From positions 1 to 64,000 of the forward strand of contig NZ_JBHFPV010000006.1 of the NCBI RefSeq assembly GCF_042611095.1: a stretch of DNA of 64,000 nt. The letters are read 5' to 3'. The stretch's first letter is position 1. Each line of letters opens with the position of its first letter. Below are positions 26,314 through 34,881 of the stretch, in pieces. The position numbers were made by a program, and so were the translations under genes. The stretch comes from Meishania litoralis (GTDB lineage Bacteria > Bacteroidota > Bacteroidia > Flavobacteriales > Flavobacteriaceae). The notes under the pieces are model-generated. The model was not told where the DNA came from. It did no database searches and was given only the letters and a program-made list of their open reading frames with translations.

Positions 26314-27429
26314 ATGAAGAGTACCGTTTGCTGCATTTTCAATATTGGGCCACATTATCGAGCATCTATTTACAAGCTAATGGACCAAGAGCTGAAATGC
26401 GATTTTTATTTCGGTGATAAGGTCGAGTCCCCAATTAAGTTAATGGACTATACTAGTCTAAGGGGTTACAAGAAAACCGTCAAGAATAAGAAAGTGCCCG
26501 GTACAGGCTTTATTTGGCAAAAAGGTATTTGGAAACTCGCCTTCAAGCCGTATAAACATTATATTTTAAGTAGCTCTTCTGGTTATTTGGCGAACTGGAT
26601 ACTTGCTCTTTTCGCAATCATTCAGGGAAAAAAGGTCTATTCATGGACACATGGCATCAAAGGAAATAATACCCGGGTCAGGATGTTCATGGAAAAAAAC
26701 TTCTACAAATTGTGTCATAAAGTATTTCTATATGGAAATCAGGGCAAGGAGAACATGATTCAAGCTGGCTTTTCGCCAGACAAATTAGTATTGGTCTATA
26801 ATTCTCTGGATTACGAAAAGCAGCTCGCCGTACGTCAAACCCTGAAACCCTCCCAAATTTTTATGGATCATTTCGGAAATGACTTGCCAGTCATACTTTA
26901 TATCGGAAGAATACAAAAATCAAAAAAAGTAGACCTTTTAATTGAGGCATTAAAAAATTCAAATGCTCAAAAAAAGTTCTATAATTTGGTTATCGTTGGC
27001 AAAGATGTTGAAAACAATGATATTCCTAAACTGGTTGAAAAATATGGCCTTAACTCTCAAGTCTGGTTCTATGGCCCATGTTATGATGAAGAAGAAATCG
27101 GACCTCTTTTATACAATAGCGATGCATGTGTTTCACCTGGCTTAATTGGTTTGACTGCCATTCATTCCCTAACTTATGGAACACCCGTAATCACAAGTAA
27201 TGATTTCATAAGTCATGGACCGGAATTTGAAGCAATTGAAGAAGGTGTTACAGGTAGCTTCTTTGAAGAAGGAAATGTAGAAAATCTGTGTTTGAAACTT
27301 TCAGAATGGACAAATCTAAGCCAAAAAGAAAGGGAGAAATCAAGATTAAACGCCTACAGGATTATCGAGGAAAAATATAATGCGGCCTCTCAGATTAAGA
27401 CCATAAAAGAAACTCTAGCTTTACGGTGA
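26314..27429 (+). CDS. Glycosyltransferase family 4
   Basis: The 371-residue GT-B protein has the acceptor-domain start CIFNIGPHYRASIY, the inter-domain strand VILYIGRIQKSKKVDLLIEAL, and a C-terminal donor site around CVSPGLIGLTAIHSLTYGTP. The usual acidic donor residue pattern is altered to GLIGLTAIHS, so the donor site is slightly atypical. It should add one sugar to the lipid-linked repeat on the cytoplasmic side. Its stop codon overlaps the next ATG as TGATG, so translation of the two glycosyltransferases is coupled. Confidence 0.82.
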   Translation: MKSTVCCIFNIGPHYRASIYKLMDQELKCDFYFGDKVESPIKLMDYTSLRGYKKTVKNKKVPGTGFIWQKGIWKLAFKPYKHYILSSSSGYLANWILALFAIIQGKKVYSWTHGIKGNNTRVRMFMEKNFYKLCHKVFLYGNQGKENMIQAGFSPDKLVLVYNSLDYEKQLAVRQTLKPSQIFMDHFGNDLPVILYIGRIQKSKKVDLLIEALKNSNAQKKFYNLVIVGKDVENNDIPKLVEKYGLNSQVWFYGPCYDEEEIGPLLYNSDACVSPGLIGLTAIHSLTYGTPVITSNDFISHGPEFEAIEEGVTGSFFEEGNVENLCLKLSEWTNLSQKEREKSRLNAYRIIEEKYNAASQIKTIKETLALR

Positions 27430-28694
27430 TGAAAGTACTCTGGGTAGTCAATACTATTTTTCCGGATCTAGCTGTTGAAATAGGCTTAGATAAGCCAGTG
27501 GTAGGCGGTTGGATGTATGGCTTGTCAAAGGCCTTGGCACAAAAAAATGTTACGCTTACCATAGCTACCGCCAAGACAAATGTTTCGGGGTACTATGGCA
27601 AAGTTGGCTCCATAACCTATTATCTAATAAACGGTAAGAAACCTATTACGGAATACGACCCAACGTTAGAGGTTCAATGGCGGCGGATAGTCGACCGTGA
27701 AAAACCTGATTTAATTCATATTCATGGTACCGAATATGCCCCTGGTTTGGTTTTAATAAAAAATCATCCTTCCATTCCTTGTGTGATCTCAATTCAAGGT
27801 TTGACACATATCATAGCGAGATATTACGCTGCTGGAATTTCAAAATGGGAGATTTTTAAAAACATCACCTTTAAAGATATTATAAAGCGAAACTCCATCT
27901 CAAAAGCACAAAAACATTACCAAGTAAGAGGTAAAGAAATCGAACATCGATATCTCTCTTTGACCAAAAATGTTATTGGAAGAACACAGTGGGACCATGA
28001 CCATGTAAAGACAATTAATCCAAAACTAAAATATCATTTTTGCAACGAGTCGTTACGCGATGCCTTTTACAGCTCTGGGAAATGGAACATAAAAACGAAG
28101 GTTGATTTTTCCATTTTCTTGAGCCAAGCGGGTTACCCTCTAAAAGGTTTCCATAAAGTCGTCGAAGCATGTTTCCTTATCAAAAACGATTTTCCTGAAT
28201 TAAAAATACGGATCGCCGGTAATGACATATTAAAAAATTCGGGTGGTCTTAAAGAAAAATTAAGGCGCGACGGTTATGGAAAATATGTTCAAAACTTGGT
28301 GCGAAAATTTCGCATACAAGACAATATCGAGTTTCTTGGTTATCTTGATGAAAAACAAATGATTAAAGAATACCTTGATTGCAATGTTTTTATCTGCCCT
28401 TCCAGTATCGAAAACAGCCCTAATTCATTAGGTGAGGCACAGATTCTTGGCGTACCCTGCATAGCTTCTTATGTTGGCGGCATACCCAGTATGATTGAAA
28501 ATGGTGAAACAGGTCTATTATATAGATTTAGTGAAATCGAACAACTAGCAAAGCACATTAGTAGAATATTTATCGACGAAAAATTGGCCCTAAAACTTTC
28601 GAAAGGGGGTATTAATGAAGCCGAAAAAAGGCATAATAGAGCAGCAAACTTAGAGCAACTTCAGTCGATTTATACGGCTATTTTAGAACAATAG
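27429..28694 (+). CDS. Glycosyltransferase family 4
   Basis: The protein of about 421 residues starts at ATG 27429 (GTG at 27426 is an alternative). It has a GT-B N-terminal domain with VGGWMYGLSKALAQKN, an HIHGTEYAPGL strand, and the C-terminal donor site CPSSIENSPNSLGEAQILGVP, noted here by its core IENSPNSLGEAQ. The family transfers sugars with retention of configuration. The gene overlaps its upstream neighbour by one base and is followed 14 bases later by an acyltransferase gene. The sugar is not predictable. Confidence 0.84.
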   Translation: MKVLWVVNTIFPDLAVEIGLDKPVVGGWMYGLSKALAQKNVTLTIATAKTNVSGYYGKVGSITYYLINGKKPITEYDPTLEVQWRRIVDREKPDLIHIHGTEYAPGLVLIKNHPSIPCVISIQGLTHIIARYYAAGISKWEIFKNITFKDIIKRNSISKAQKHYQVRGKEIEHRYLSLTKNVIGRTQWDHDHVKTINPKLKYHFCNESLRDAFYSSGKWNIKTKVDFSIFLSQAGYPLKGFHKVVEACFLIKNDFPELKIRIAGNDILKNSGGLKEKLRRDGYGKYVQNLVRKFRIQDNIEFLGYLDEKQMIKEYLDCNVFICPSSIENSPNSLGEAQILGVPCIASYVGGIPSMIENGETGLLYRFSEIEQLAKHISRIFIDEKLALKLSKGGINEAEKRHNRAANLEQLQSIYTAILEQ

Positions 28695-28708
28695 ATTAAA
28701 TTAGAGTC

Positions 28709-29302
28709 ATGCTAACCTTAGTAAAGAAAATAGTAATTTATGCAACCAATACATTGGATTTATGGTACAATAGATTTATTATGAACCATAAAAAAGTTGA
28801 ATTCGTCTCTTTTCCTAAAATTAATGGAAGAATATTTATAACCGGAGGCGGTAAACTAAAACTTGGTGATAATGTAGCCTTTAATTCAGGAAAATATTCA
28901 AATCCGATCGGAGGGGATACTAGAATGACCATTTCTGTTGCTAAGGGTGCCTTGCTCGAAATCGATGATTTCGCAGGTATATCGAATACAGCGATCATTT
29001 GCCATGAAAAAATGAACATCGGAAAGCATGTTAAGATTGGTGGAAACGTGAAAATTTATGATACTGATTTCCATTCTTTAGACCCTTTACTAAGAAGTAA
29101 TTCTGAAACCGATAGAGGCAATACAAGACCTGTAAAAATAGGGGACTTTTGCTTTATTGGGGCTCACAGTATAATCCTCAAAGGAGTTGTTATCGGCGAC
29201 AATAGTATAATCGGAGCCGGGTCGGTGGTCACCAAATCCATTCCTGAAAATGAAATATGGGCGGGAAACCCTGCAAAATTCATCAAGAAATTAACTTCTT
29301 AA
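28709..29302 (+). CDS. Left-handed beta-helix O-acyltransferase (WcaF/serine acetyltransferase-like)
   Basis: The 197-residue protein carries hexapeptide repeats in its second half (IGKHVKIGGNVKI, IGDFCFIGAHSIIL, IGDNSIIGAGSVV) and the usual end VWAGNPA-like segment (here IWAGNPAKFIKKL). The catalytic histidine is likely in FHSLDP at about residue 119. Such trimers acetylate sugar hydroxyls using acetyl-CoA. In this position, between glycosyltransferases and the polymerase, it is probably the O-acetyltransferase of the repeat unit. It has a short hydrophobic N-terminus that may associate with the membrane. Confidence 0.82.
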   Translation: MLTLVKKIVIYATNTLDLWYNRFIMNHKKVEFVSFPKINGRIFITGGGKLKLGDNVAFNSGKYSNPIGGDTRMTISVAKGALLEIDDFAGISNTAIICHEKMNIGKHVKIGGNVKIYDTDFHSLDPLLRSNSETDRGNTRPVKIGDFCFIGAHSIILKGVVIGDNSIIGAGSVVTKSIPENEIWAGNPAKFIKKLTS

Positions 29303-29320
29303 CCGAAATCAGTATTTCAA

Positions 29321-30541
29321 ATGATCTCATTGTTCAAGTATTTTAAAGATATTGGTTTGCCCATTATTGCCTTCATGCTTTTCTTCTTGATAGATCCATT
29401 TAAAATGGGCCATTTAGGAGGATATGGAGTTACCTTGTTAGTCCTTTCAAAAAAAGAACTAATTAGTTCTCAAATCGATGCAGATGTCGTCGTACTTTTT
29501 TTCTTTTCGATAGTGTACGCAATATTCTACACCTTTACGCCAGATTTTAGCGTTCAAGGAACCCTATTCTATGTATTCTTCCCAACCGCATTTTTCTTAT
29601 TAGGAAAATACGTGGTCATAAAAACAAGAAGAGTCAAAGACCTCTACTTATTTTTCTTTGTTGTCGGTTTTCTTTTTTCCCTTACTGCGCTATTGTCTGT
29701 CGGCCTAAATCTGATTGAGGGTGGTTTTAAACAGTTTGAACGAACAATTCCGTTGTTTTGGAATGGTCACTTGGTATCGGCAACCTTGATGGGGTCATTT
29801 TTTACCTTTAATATGTGCATTCCTGCACTTTTGATCGTACAACAAGGAAAATTGAACCTTATACAGAAATTGGTGGCGATGGCCATATTTGTTGCTTCTC
29901 TATTATGTACTTTTCGACTAGGAAGTAGAACCCAATCGGTAATTGCTGTTTTTTTGACTGTTATAGCACTTATCTATATAATTCCCAGACAATCAAGGGA
30001 TAAAAACCTTAGGCTAATAATAATGTTAGGTGTAGTTGCCATTATGGTATATTTGTATGTGCCACTAAACCTTGACGCCGATTACCTTTCAGTTTTGGGA
30101 AATCGATTGGATGATAGTAAAAATACCGCAAGTGCGGGAGGGAGAACAGAACGTTGGACTAAATCATTATACAACCTTTTTAGAAAACCTCTTGGTTGGA
30201 GCTTTGAAGAATTCGGCTATAGTCATAACCTTTGGTTGGACGTGGCCCAGGTTACAGGACTAATTCCATTTTTTGCGGTCCTTTTTTTTACGTACAAGAA
30301 CATTAAGAAAACCATAAGGGCAGTATTAAAAAGAGGTGGAGATTTGTCGTTCAGGACCATGATCCTAGCATTTACAATTTCCGCCAATCTCCTTTTTTTT
30401 GTAGAACCAGTGATGCAAGGTACGTTCTATATGTTCGTAGTGTATTGTTTTTTTCAAGGAGCAATTAGCAAATACTACTTTTTTATAGAAGATTTGCCGG
30501 TTACGGGAAAAGAAAAAATCCAATCAACATCAAATAGATAA
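29321..30541 (+). CDS. Wzy-type O-antigen/exopolysaccharide polymerase
   Basis: The 406-residue product is a polytopic membrane protein with about 10-11 hydrophobic segments and a larger soluble loop in the second half that contains GGRTERW and GYSHNLWLDV. The HN in that loop is characteristic of Wzy/O-antigen ligase-like polymerases. It would join flipped repeat units in the periplasm. Sequence in this family is poorly conserved, so the call rests on topology, the loop motif and position at the end of the flippase-glycosyltransferase operon. It is convergent with the lipoprotein gene at 30550. Confidence 0.8.
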   Translation: MISLFKYFKDIGLPIIAFMLFFLIDPFKMGHLGGYGVTLLVLSKKELISSQIDADVVVLFFFSIVYAIFYTFTPDFSVQGTLFYVFFPTAFFLLGKYVVIKTRRVKDLYLFFFVVGFLFSLTALLSVGLNLIEGGFKQFERTIPLFWNGHLVSATLMGSFFTFNMCIPALLIVQQGKLNLIQKLVAMAIFVASLLCTFRLGSRTQSVIAVFLTVIALIYIIPRQSRDKNLRLIIMLGVVAIMVYLYVPLNLDADYLSVLGNRLDDSKNTASAGGRTERWTKSLYNLFRKPLGWSFEEFGYSHNLWLDVAQVTGLIPFFAVLFFTYKNIKKTIRAVLKRGGDLSFRTMILAFTISANLLFFVEPVMQGTFYMFVVYCFFQGAISKYYFFIEDLPVTGKEKIQSTSNR

Positions 30542-30566
30542 GGCTTTTTTCAGTTAAAAGCTTTTT
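30540..30566. terminator. Possible bidirectional terminator between convergent genes
   Basis: GCTTTT at 30543-30548 pairs with AAAAGC at 30556-30561, with T runs on both strands. The stem is short and overlaps the end of the minus-strand coding sequence, so the call is weak. Confidence 0.35.
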
Positions 30567-31842
30567 GATCGGCCTCAGATAGCAGTAGGTCTATCATATT
30601 CAAAGTAACCGCCTTTATGGTATCTGAGTCCCGGCCTTCCATACCGGCTTCTGCGCACCAATCCGTACTTGATGTATTTAGAATCAATCCAGAACCGGGT
30701 TCACGCTGCAGTACGACCCATGCGGCATTTGAGTTAGGTTTGCGCGAAGCCAGATCATATCCAATCAAATCATATTTATAAAAACCATACGGATTGTTCA
30801 AAATAACCCCAGGCTTGACTGAAAAATCAAGATCCGCTCCATCATATTCATGGGTCTTCACCCATAATATATCATGCATCTTTATATCAAGTCCCTTGAA
30901 AATCGGCGATTCGGGTTTGACGATTTTAAACCCGTCCCAACCGTCATCCGATTTCTTTCCATAACCGCCATAATTGAAATCAACCCCTATGGACTCAAGT
31001 GTAGAATAATGTAAAAGGGTATCCGGCCAATTTATAGTTTTAAGAAGTATATCCCCTATTGGGTCTGATTCGAAATCCTTGTAGCAAATCATTTTGCTTC
31101 CATCCGAACTATAGCGCACTTGCCACCACATGGTATTTCCGCTTAAAATCAAGGCATTTTTTCCCTCATCGATAAATCTGTCAAAGTTTATTCTCGCTTT
31201 TCTTGTCCAATATTCTGAATGACCAGGTATTATCAGCAACTTTGCATTTTCTATATTCTCGTAGTCATCCATATCCTGATCACAGATGTATCCGATTTTA
31301 TATTGCTTTTGGTTAGCTATCCATATTAAAAATTCGGTTGAGTGAACTGGTAGACCAATGGGTCGCTGAAAAGATACTATCGGGGCTGCAACGTCGGAGG
31401 AAGAATTATAGTCGTAGAGGCTCTTTCCACCGCTATTGGCATACGCATTCTCTGTATTTGATGAATATAACACCAAAATGTCAAAGGGCTCTGATGGCCT
31501 CACAACAAAAGGTATCTCTTCTCCAAAAGTGTACACCCCACTTCTTAGATTCGGAACGGCAATCTCCAAGGTGGGGGAATATCCAAAACCATTGGTATAG
31601 GGTTTATCATTCGACATCTTTTGCGAAAAAATCTTCGTATTATATGTTTTGACCGGATTGCCCTGTAAATCATTGATAGCAACCTCAAATTCTTCGTTAG
31701 TACTTCTTCCGTTCAAGTATAGTTTTAGGGAATCACCGACCCGATAAGAAATCTTATCCGTATACCCATCAACGATTGGACCACAAGATGCTAATAAGCA
31801 AAGGGCCACAGAATAGATTATGGTCATCTTCTCGTTTTTCAT
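30550..31842 (-). CDS. N,N-dimethylformamidase large-subunit-like lipoprotein
   Basis: The 430-residue protein has a lipoprotein signal peptide with lipid cysteine at residue 20 (LLASCG). There is no acidic tail, so it probably faces the periplasm. An N-terminal beta domain (ISYRVGDSLKLYLNG) is followed by ENAYANSGGKSLYDYN (131-146), IPGHSEYWTRKAR (205-217), SGNTMWWQVRY (234-244) and a terminal STDWCAEAG strand. The same landmarks occur in the same order in the protein at 20694, so the two are homologous and probably use the same active site in different compartments. Described iron-dependent dimethylformamidases use Tyr and Glu ligands; the conserved Tyr and Glu here are candidates. The gene overlaps the upstream glycosyltransferase by 4 bases. 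Confidence 0.75.
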   Translation of the reverse strand: MKNEKMTIIYSVALCLLASCGPIVDGYTDKISYRVGDSLKLYLNGRSTNEEFEVAINDLQGNPVKTYNTKIFSQKMSNDKPYTNGFGYSPTLEIAVPNLRSGVYTFGEEIPFVVRPSEPFDILVLYSSNTENAYANSGGKSLYDYNSSSDVAAPIVSFQRPIGLPVHSTEFLIWIANQKQYKIGYICDQDMDDYENIENAKLLIIPGHSEYWTRKARINFDRFIDEGKNALILSGNTMWWQVRYSSDGSKMICYKDFESDPIGDILLKTINWPDTLLHYSTLESIGVDFNYGGYGKKSDDGWDGFKIVKPESPIFKGLDIKMHDILWVKTHEYDGADLDFSVKPGVILNNPYGFYKYDLIGYDLASRKPNSNAAWVVLQREPGSGLILNTSSTDWCAEAGMEGRDSDTIKAVTLNMIDLLLSEADQKAFN

Positions 31843-33011
31843 ACTTTGTTAATTAAGTTTAAGTTTTGATTAGCTTTTCTCTTATTTAGGTTTGCACCCA
31901 ATATTTCATTATAAAGCCCATAATATCTATCCGCAATTCTTTCCCAATCATAGTTTGAAAAATCGATTTCTTCGTTCAAATATATTTCATAGTTATGCAA
32001 GATTTTGCGTAGACCTTTTTCGATCGAATCAACCGATTTGGGATTTACAAACTCACCTACCTTATGCTCAAATGTATGATCAACACCTTCGTTTTGTGAA
32101 CAGACAATTGGTAAGCCTTGCGACATGGCCTCCAGATACACCAGACCAAAAGTTTCACTTATGGATGTCATTGCGAAAATATGGGCATTTTGATACACTA
32201 TTTTCAATTCTTCCTTGTCGTAAATTGGGCCATGGTATTTTATAATGTCACTGTATTGAGATGCCAACTCGGTAATTTTTTTTGCATCGGCGCCGCCTTT
32301 TCCTACCAAATCCAATCTTAATGCCCCGTTCACCTTTTGTAGATGTAAAAAAGCCGATATCAGCCTTTTTACGTTTTTGTTGGCGGTAAAATTGCCAATG
32401 TACAATATTCGCGATGGTAGAAGAGTTTTTCTAGCCCTTATATTTTTAAACCAAAAATCATCAATTCCGTTACTTATGGTTAAAGACTTCTTGGCCAAGA
32501 TTTCTTTTATAGGTTTGACATATGACAGATTATAAAACTTGCTTTCAATGGAACAACTTATGAATATAATTTTACTGGCATTTTTCAAAACTTCCTTAGC
32601 CACCGTGTGAAGGTCGGGACGATATTTTGAAAACGAATTTACATCGCTTCCCCTAACACCTACTACATATGGTATGCCCCAAATTTTATTGATTTTTAAA
32701 GCAAGGGCGCCGTCACTATAGAGTGTAGTGGCATGCATAAAAGTATAGTCTCCGATATTAATTTTATCCATTAGGTCATTGTACAAAAAATTTATTTTTT
32801 TTCGAAAAAGTATACGATGATATTTCTTCATTGGCCTAGAGCCAATTACATGAAGACTCGAAGCTTCAAAATATCTCTTGAAATCATCAATTTTGTTTGG
32901 TCTAACGGAATAAAATATAGATTGTTCGAGACCTTTTTCGGCCAACTTGGAATACAGGTTCTCATGGACCTTACTCCCAATCAAGTCATTGCATATATGG
33001 AGGCATCTCAT
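31839..33011 (-). CDS. Glycosyltransferase family 4
   Basis: The 390-residue GT-B enzyme has an N-terminal domain starting MRCLHICNDLIGSKVHENLY, the junction strand RILYIGNFTANKNVKRLISAF, and the donor site MTSISETFGLVYLEAMSQG, in which the E-x7-E pattern is intact. It forms a two-gene minus-strand unit with the dimethylformamidase-like lipoprotein, overlapping it by 4 bases. This links that unusual enzyme to sugar transfer rather than to amide catabolism. The sugar donor is unknown. Confidence 0.86.
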   Translation of the reverse strand: MRCLHICNDLIGSKVHENLYSKLAEKGLEQSIFYSVRPNKIDDFKRYFEASSLHVIGSRPMKKYHRILFRKKINFLYNDLMDKINIGDYTFMHATTLYSDGALALKINKIWGIPYVVGVRGSDVNSFSKYRPDLHTVAKEVLKNASKIIFISCSIESKFYNLSYVKPIKEILAKKSLTISNGIDDFWFKNIRARKTLLPSRILYIGNFTANKNVKRLISAFLHLQKVNGALRLDLVGKGGADAKKITELASQYSDIIKYHGPIYDKEELKIVYQNAHIFAMTSISETFGLVYLEAMSQGLPIVCSQNEGVDHTFEHKVGEFVNPKSVDSIEKGLRKILHNYEIYLNEEIDFSNYDWERIADRYYGLYNEILGANLNKRKANQNLNLINKV

Positions 33012-33374
33012 AATTTGATGAAGAAAATTATCGGTTGAATTTTTGTTGGTCGAAAGAAAAACGAAAAAATTCGTTCAATATTACGATTTATAAGCAAATT
33101 GAGTTGGTCGAAAAGCCACAATTTTTTTGGCTCCATTAACATATAAACAATAGCTAACCTATATTGGTCTCCAACAAATAATTATGAACAAATCGTTAGA
33201 ATTCAAGTTTAAAACCTAGCTTGCCGTTGATAATACCAACCCTTACTTTATTACTAAATTCGTTTAAAAAACTAAAAGTTAAACTTAGTTGTTGATTGAA
33301 GAAGAACAAATTAGCTAATTTAGTCCTCGTTCAATACTAATTGATTCATATAGACCGTTAGTAGGTTAACAAAT
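33012..33374. other. 363-bp AT-rich divergent intergenic region
   Basis: No gene is evident. The region lies between a minus-strand two-gene unit and the plus-strand diamino-uronate operon and should carry promoters for both. A 14-bp perfect palindrome lies at 33308-33321. No exact TAnnTTTG element was recognised. Confidence 0.45.
33308..33321. promoter_or_regulatory. 14-bp palindrome, possible operator
   Basis: AAATTAGCTAATTT is a perfect palindrome 54 bases before the TTG start of the wlbA-like gene. Short AT-rich palindromes also arise by chance, so the call is tentative. Confidence 0.25.
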
Positions 33375-34433
33375 TTGGACATTGAAACCATAAACATTAA
33401 CCATTTGAAGAAACAAAATTTACGATACGCTATCGTTGGATGCGGTAGAATAGGCTCTCGCCATGCGGGACACGCGGCAAATAATGGCAACCTAATAGCA
33501 GTGTGTGACATCATTAAGGAAAAGGCAGATGAGCTCGCAAAGAACTATAATGCAAAGGCATATTATACCCTTGAAGATATGCTTAGGGATACCCCTGATG
33601 CCGATATGGTAGCCATATGTACCCCAAACGGCCTACATGCTGACCATTCCATAAAGGCATTAAAAGCAGGTTTCCATGTTCTATGCGAAAAACCCATGGC
33701 CATAAATGTCTATGACTGCGGTGAAATGATCAAGGTCGCCGAAAGTGCCAACAAACGCTTGATGATCGTTAAGCAGAACAGATTCAATCCTCCTGTAGAA
33801 GCTGTTAAAAAACTACTTGCCGAAAATAAGTTGGGCAAAATATTTTCAGTACAGCTAAATTGCTTTTGGAATAGAAACCCCGATTATTACATGAATTCCT
33901 GGAAGGGAACCATGAAATTAGATGGTGGGACCCTTTATACGCAATTTAGTCATTTCATCGACTTATTATATTGGCTTATAGGAGATGTAAAAAACGTGCG
34001 TGCCTACGGTGGAAACTTCAATCATCAAGGTATCACCGAATTCGATGATAATGGTGTCGTGGCCCTAGAGTTTTATAATGGTGCGATCGGAAGTATAAAC
34101 TACACGGTCAACAGTTATGAAAAAAACATGGAAGGTTCACTTACGATATTCGGTGAGAAGGGAACGGTAAAAATTGGAGGGCAATACTTAAATGAGCTGG
34201 AGTATCAGAATATCGAAGGAACCGAAGTAAAAAATCTGCCTGCGGGTAACACAGCTAATAATTATGGTCAGTATCAAGGGTCTATGTCGAACCATGACCG
34301 AGTTTATGAAAATGTAGTCGAGGTTTTGACCAAGGATGGAGTAATCTCGGCAAATGCCTTTGAAGGAATGAAAACAGTCGAAATCATTGATAAGATTTAT
34401 CAACAAATAGATAACCGCAACAAAAGTGTATAA
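33375..34433 (+). CDS. wlbA: WlbA/WbpB-like UDP-GlcNAcA 3-dehydrogenase (Gfo/Idh/MocA family)
   Basis: The 352-residue protein has a Rossmann motif YAIVGCGRIGSRHAGHA near residue 18, CEKPMAIN at about residue 110 with the conserved Lys, and QNRFNPPVEAVKK and NCFWNRNPDYY motifs characteristic of WlbA/WbpB. It oxidises C3 of UDP-GlcNAcA to the 3-keto sugar. In characterised members the NADH formed is re-oxidised by 2-oxoglutarate. An in-frame TAG at 33351-33353 and no nearby ATG make TTG 33375 the start. Genes for the next two steps overlap it, and the substrate-forming dehydrogenase is probably at 7194. Confidence 0.9.
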   Translation: MDIETININHLKKQNLRYAIVGCGRIGSRHAGHAANNGNLIAVCDIIKEKADELAKNYNAKAYYTLEDMLRDTPDADMVAICTPNGLHADHSIKALKAGFHVLCEKPMAINVYDCGEMIKVAESANKRLMIVKQNRFNPPVEAVKKLLAENKLGKIFSVQLNCFWNRNPDYYMNSWKGTMKLDGGTLYTQFSHFIDLLYWLIGDVKNVRAYGGNFNHQGITEFDDNGVVALEFYNGAIGSINYTVNSYEKNMEGSLTIFGEKGTVKIGGQYLNELEYQNIEGTEVKNLPAGNTANNYGQYQGSMSNHDRVYENVVEVLTKDGVISANAFEGMKTVEIIDKIYQQIDNRNKSV

Positions 34434-34881
34434 GAAGCTTAAGGTAGGTATCAAGGATTGTTCTTTTGGTAATAATGTTACAATTGTTGAACCAGTTAAC
34501 ATATATGGTTGTAGTATCGGCGATAACTGCTTCATCGGGCCCTTCGTTGAAATTCAAAAGGATGTCATTATAGGAAAGCGAACCAAAGTTCAGTCACACA
34601 GTTTTATATGCGAGTTGGTAACCATTGGTGACAACTGTTTTATCGGCCATGGTGTGATGTTCATAAACGACCTGTTTTCCAAAGGCGGGCCTGCCCAGGG
34701 AGATAAGACCCTTTGGAAGCGAACACGTATTGGCAACAGGGTCTCCATAGGCTCAAATGCGACAATACTTCCAGTGAAAATATGTGACGATGTGGTAATC
34801 GGCGCAGGTGCGGTAGTTACCAAAAATATTGAAATAAGCGGCGTATACGCCGGAAATCCAGCAAGAAGATTAAAAAAATGA
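34426..34881 (+). CDS. wlbB: WlbB/WbpD-like UDP-diamino-uronate N-acetyltransferase
   Basis: This 151-residue protein is almost entirely left-handed beta-helix hexapeptide repeats (IGDNCFIGPFVEI, IGKRTKVQSHSFI, IGDNCFIGHGVMFIND). The histidine in GHGVMFINDLF is the probable active-site residue, and the protein ends in AGNPARRLKK. It matches the size and pattern of WlbB/WbpD, which acetylates the 3-amino group of UDP-GlcNAc3NA with acetyl-CoA. The GTG start at 34426 overlaps wlbA by 8 bases, and the stop overlaps the aminotransferase ATG by 4, so translation is coupled. Confidence 0.88.
   Translation: MYKKLKVGIKDCSFGNNVTIVEPVNIYGCSIGDNCFIGPFVEIQKDVIIGKRTKVQSHSFICELVTIGDNCFIGHGVMFINDLFSKGGPAQGDKTLWKRTRIGNRVSIGSNATILPVKICDDVVIGAGAVVTKNIEISGVYAGNPARRLKK

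Noticed and set aside
33110..33145. Small hairpin AGCCA/TGGCT with a T run
   Set aside because: The stem is only 5 bp and it lies upstream, not downstream, of the minus-strand gene.
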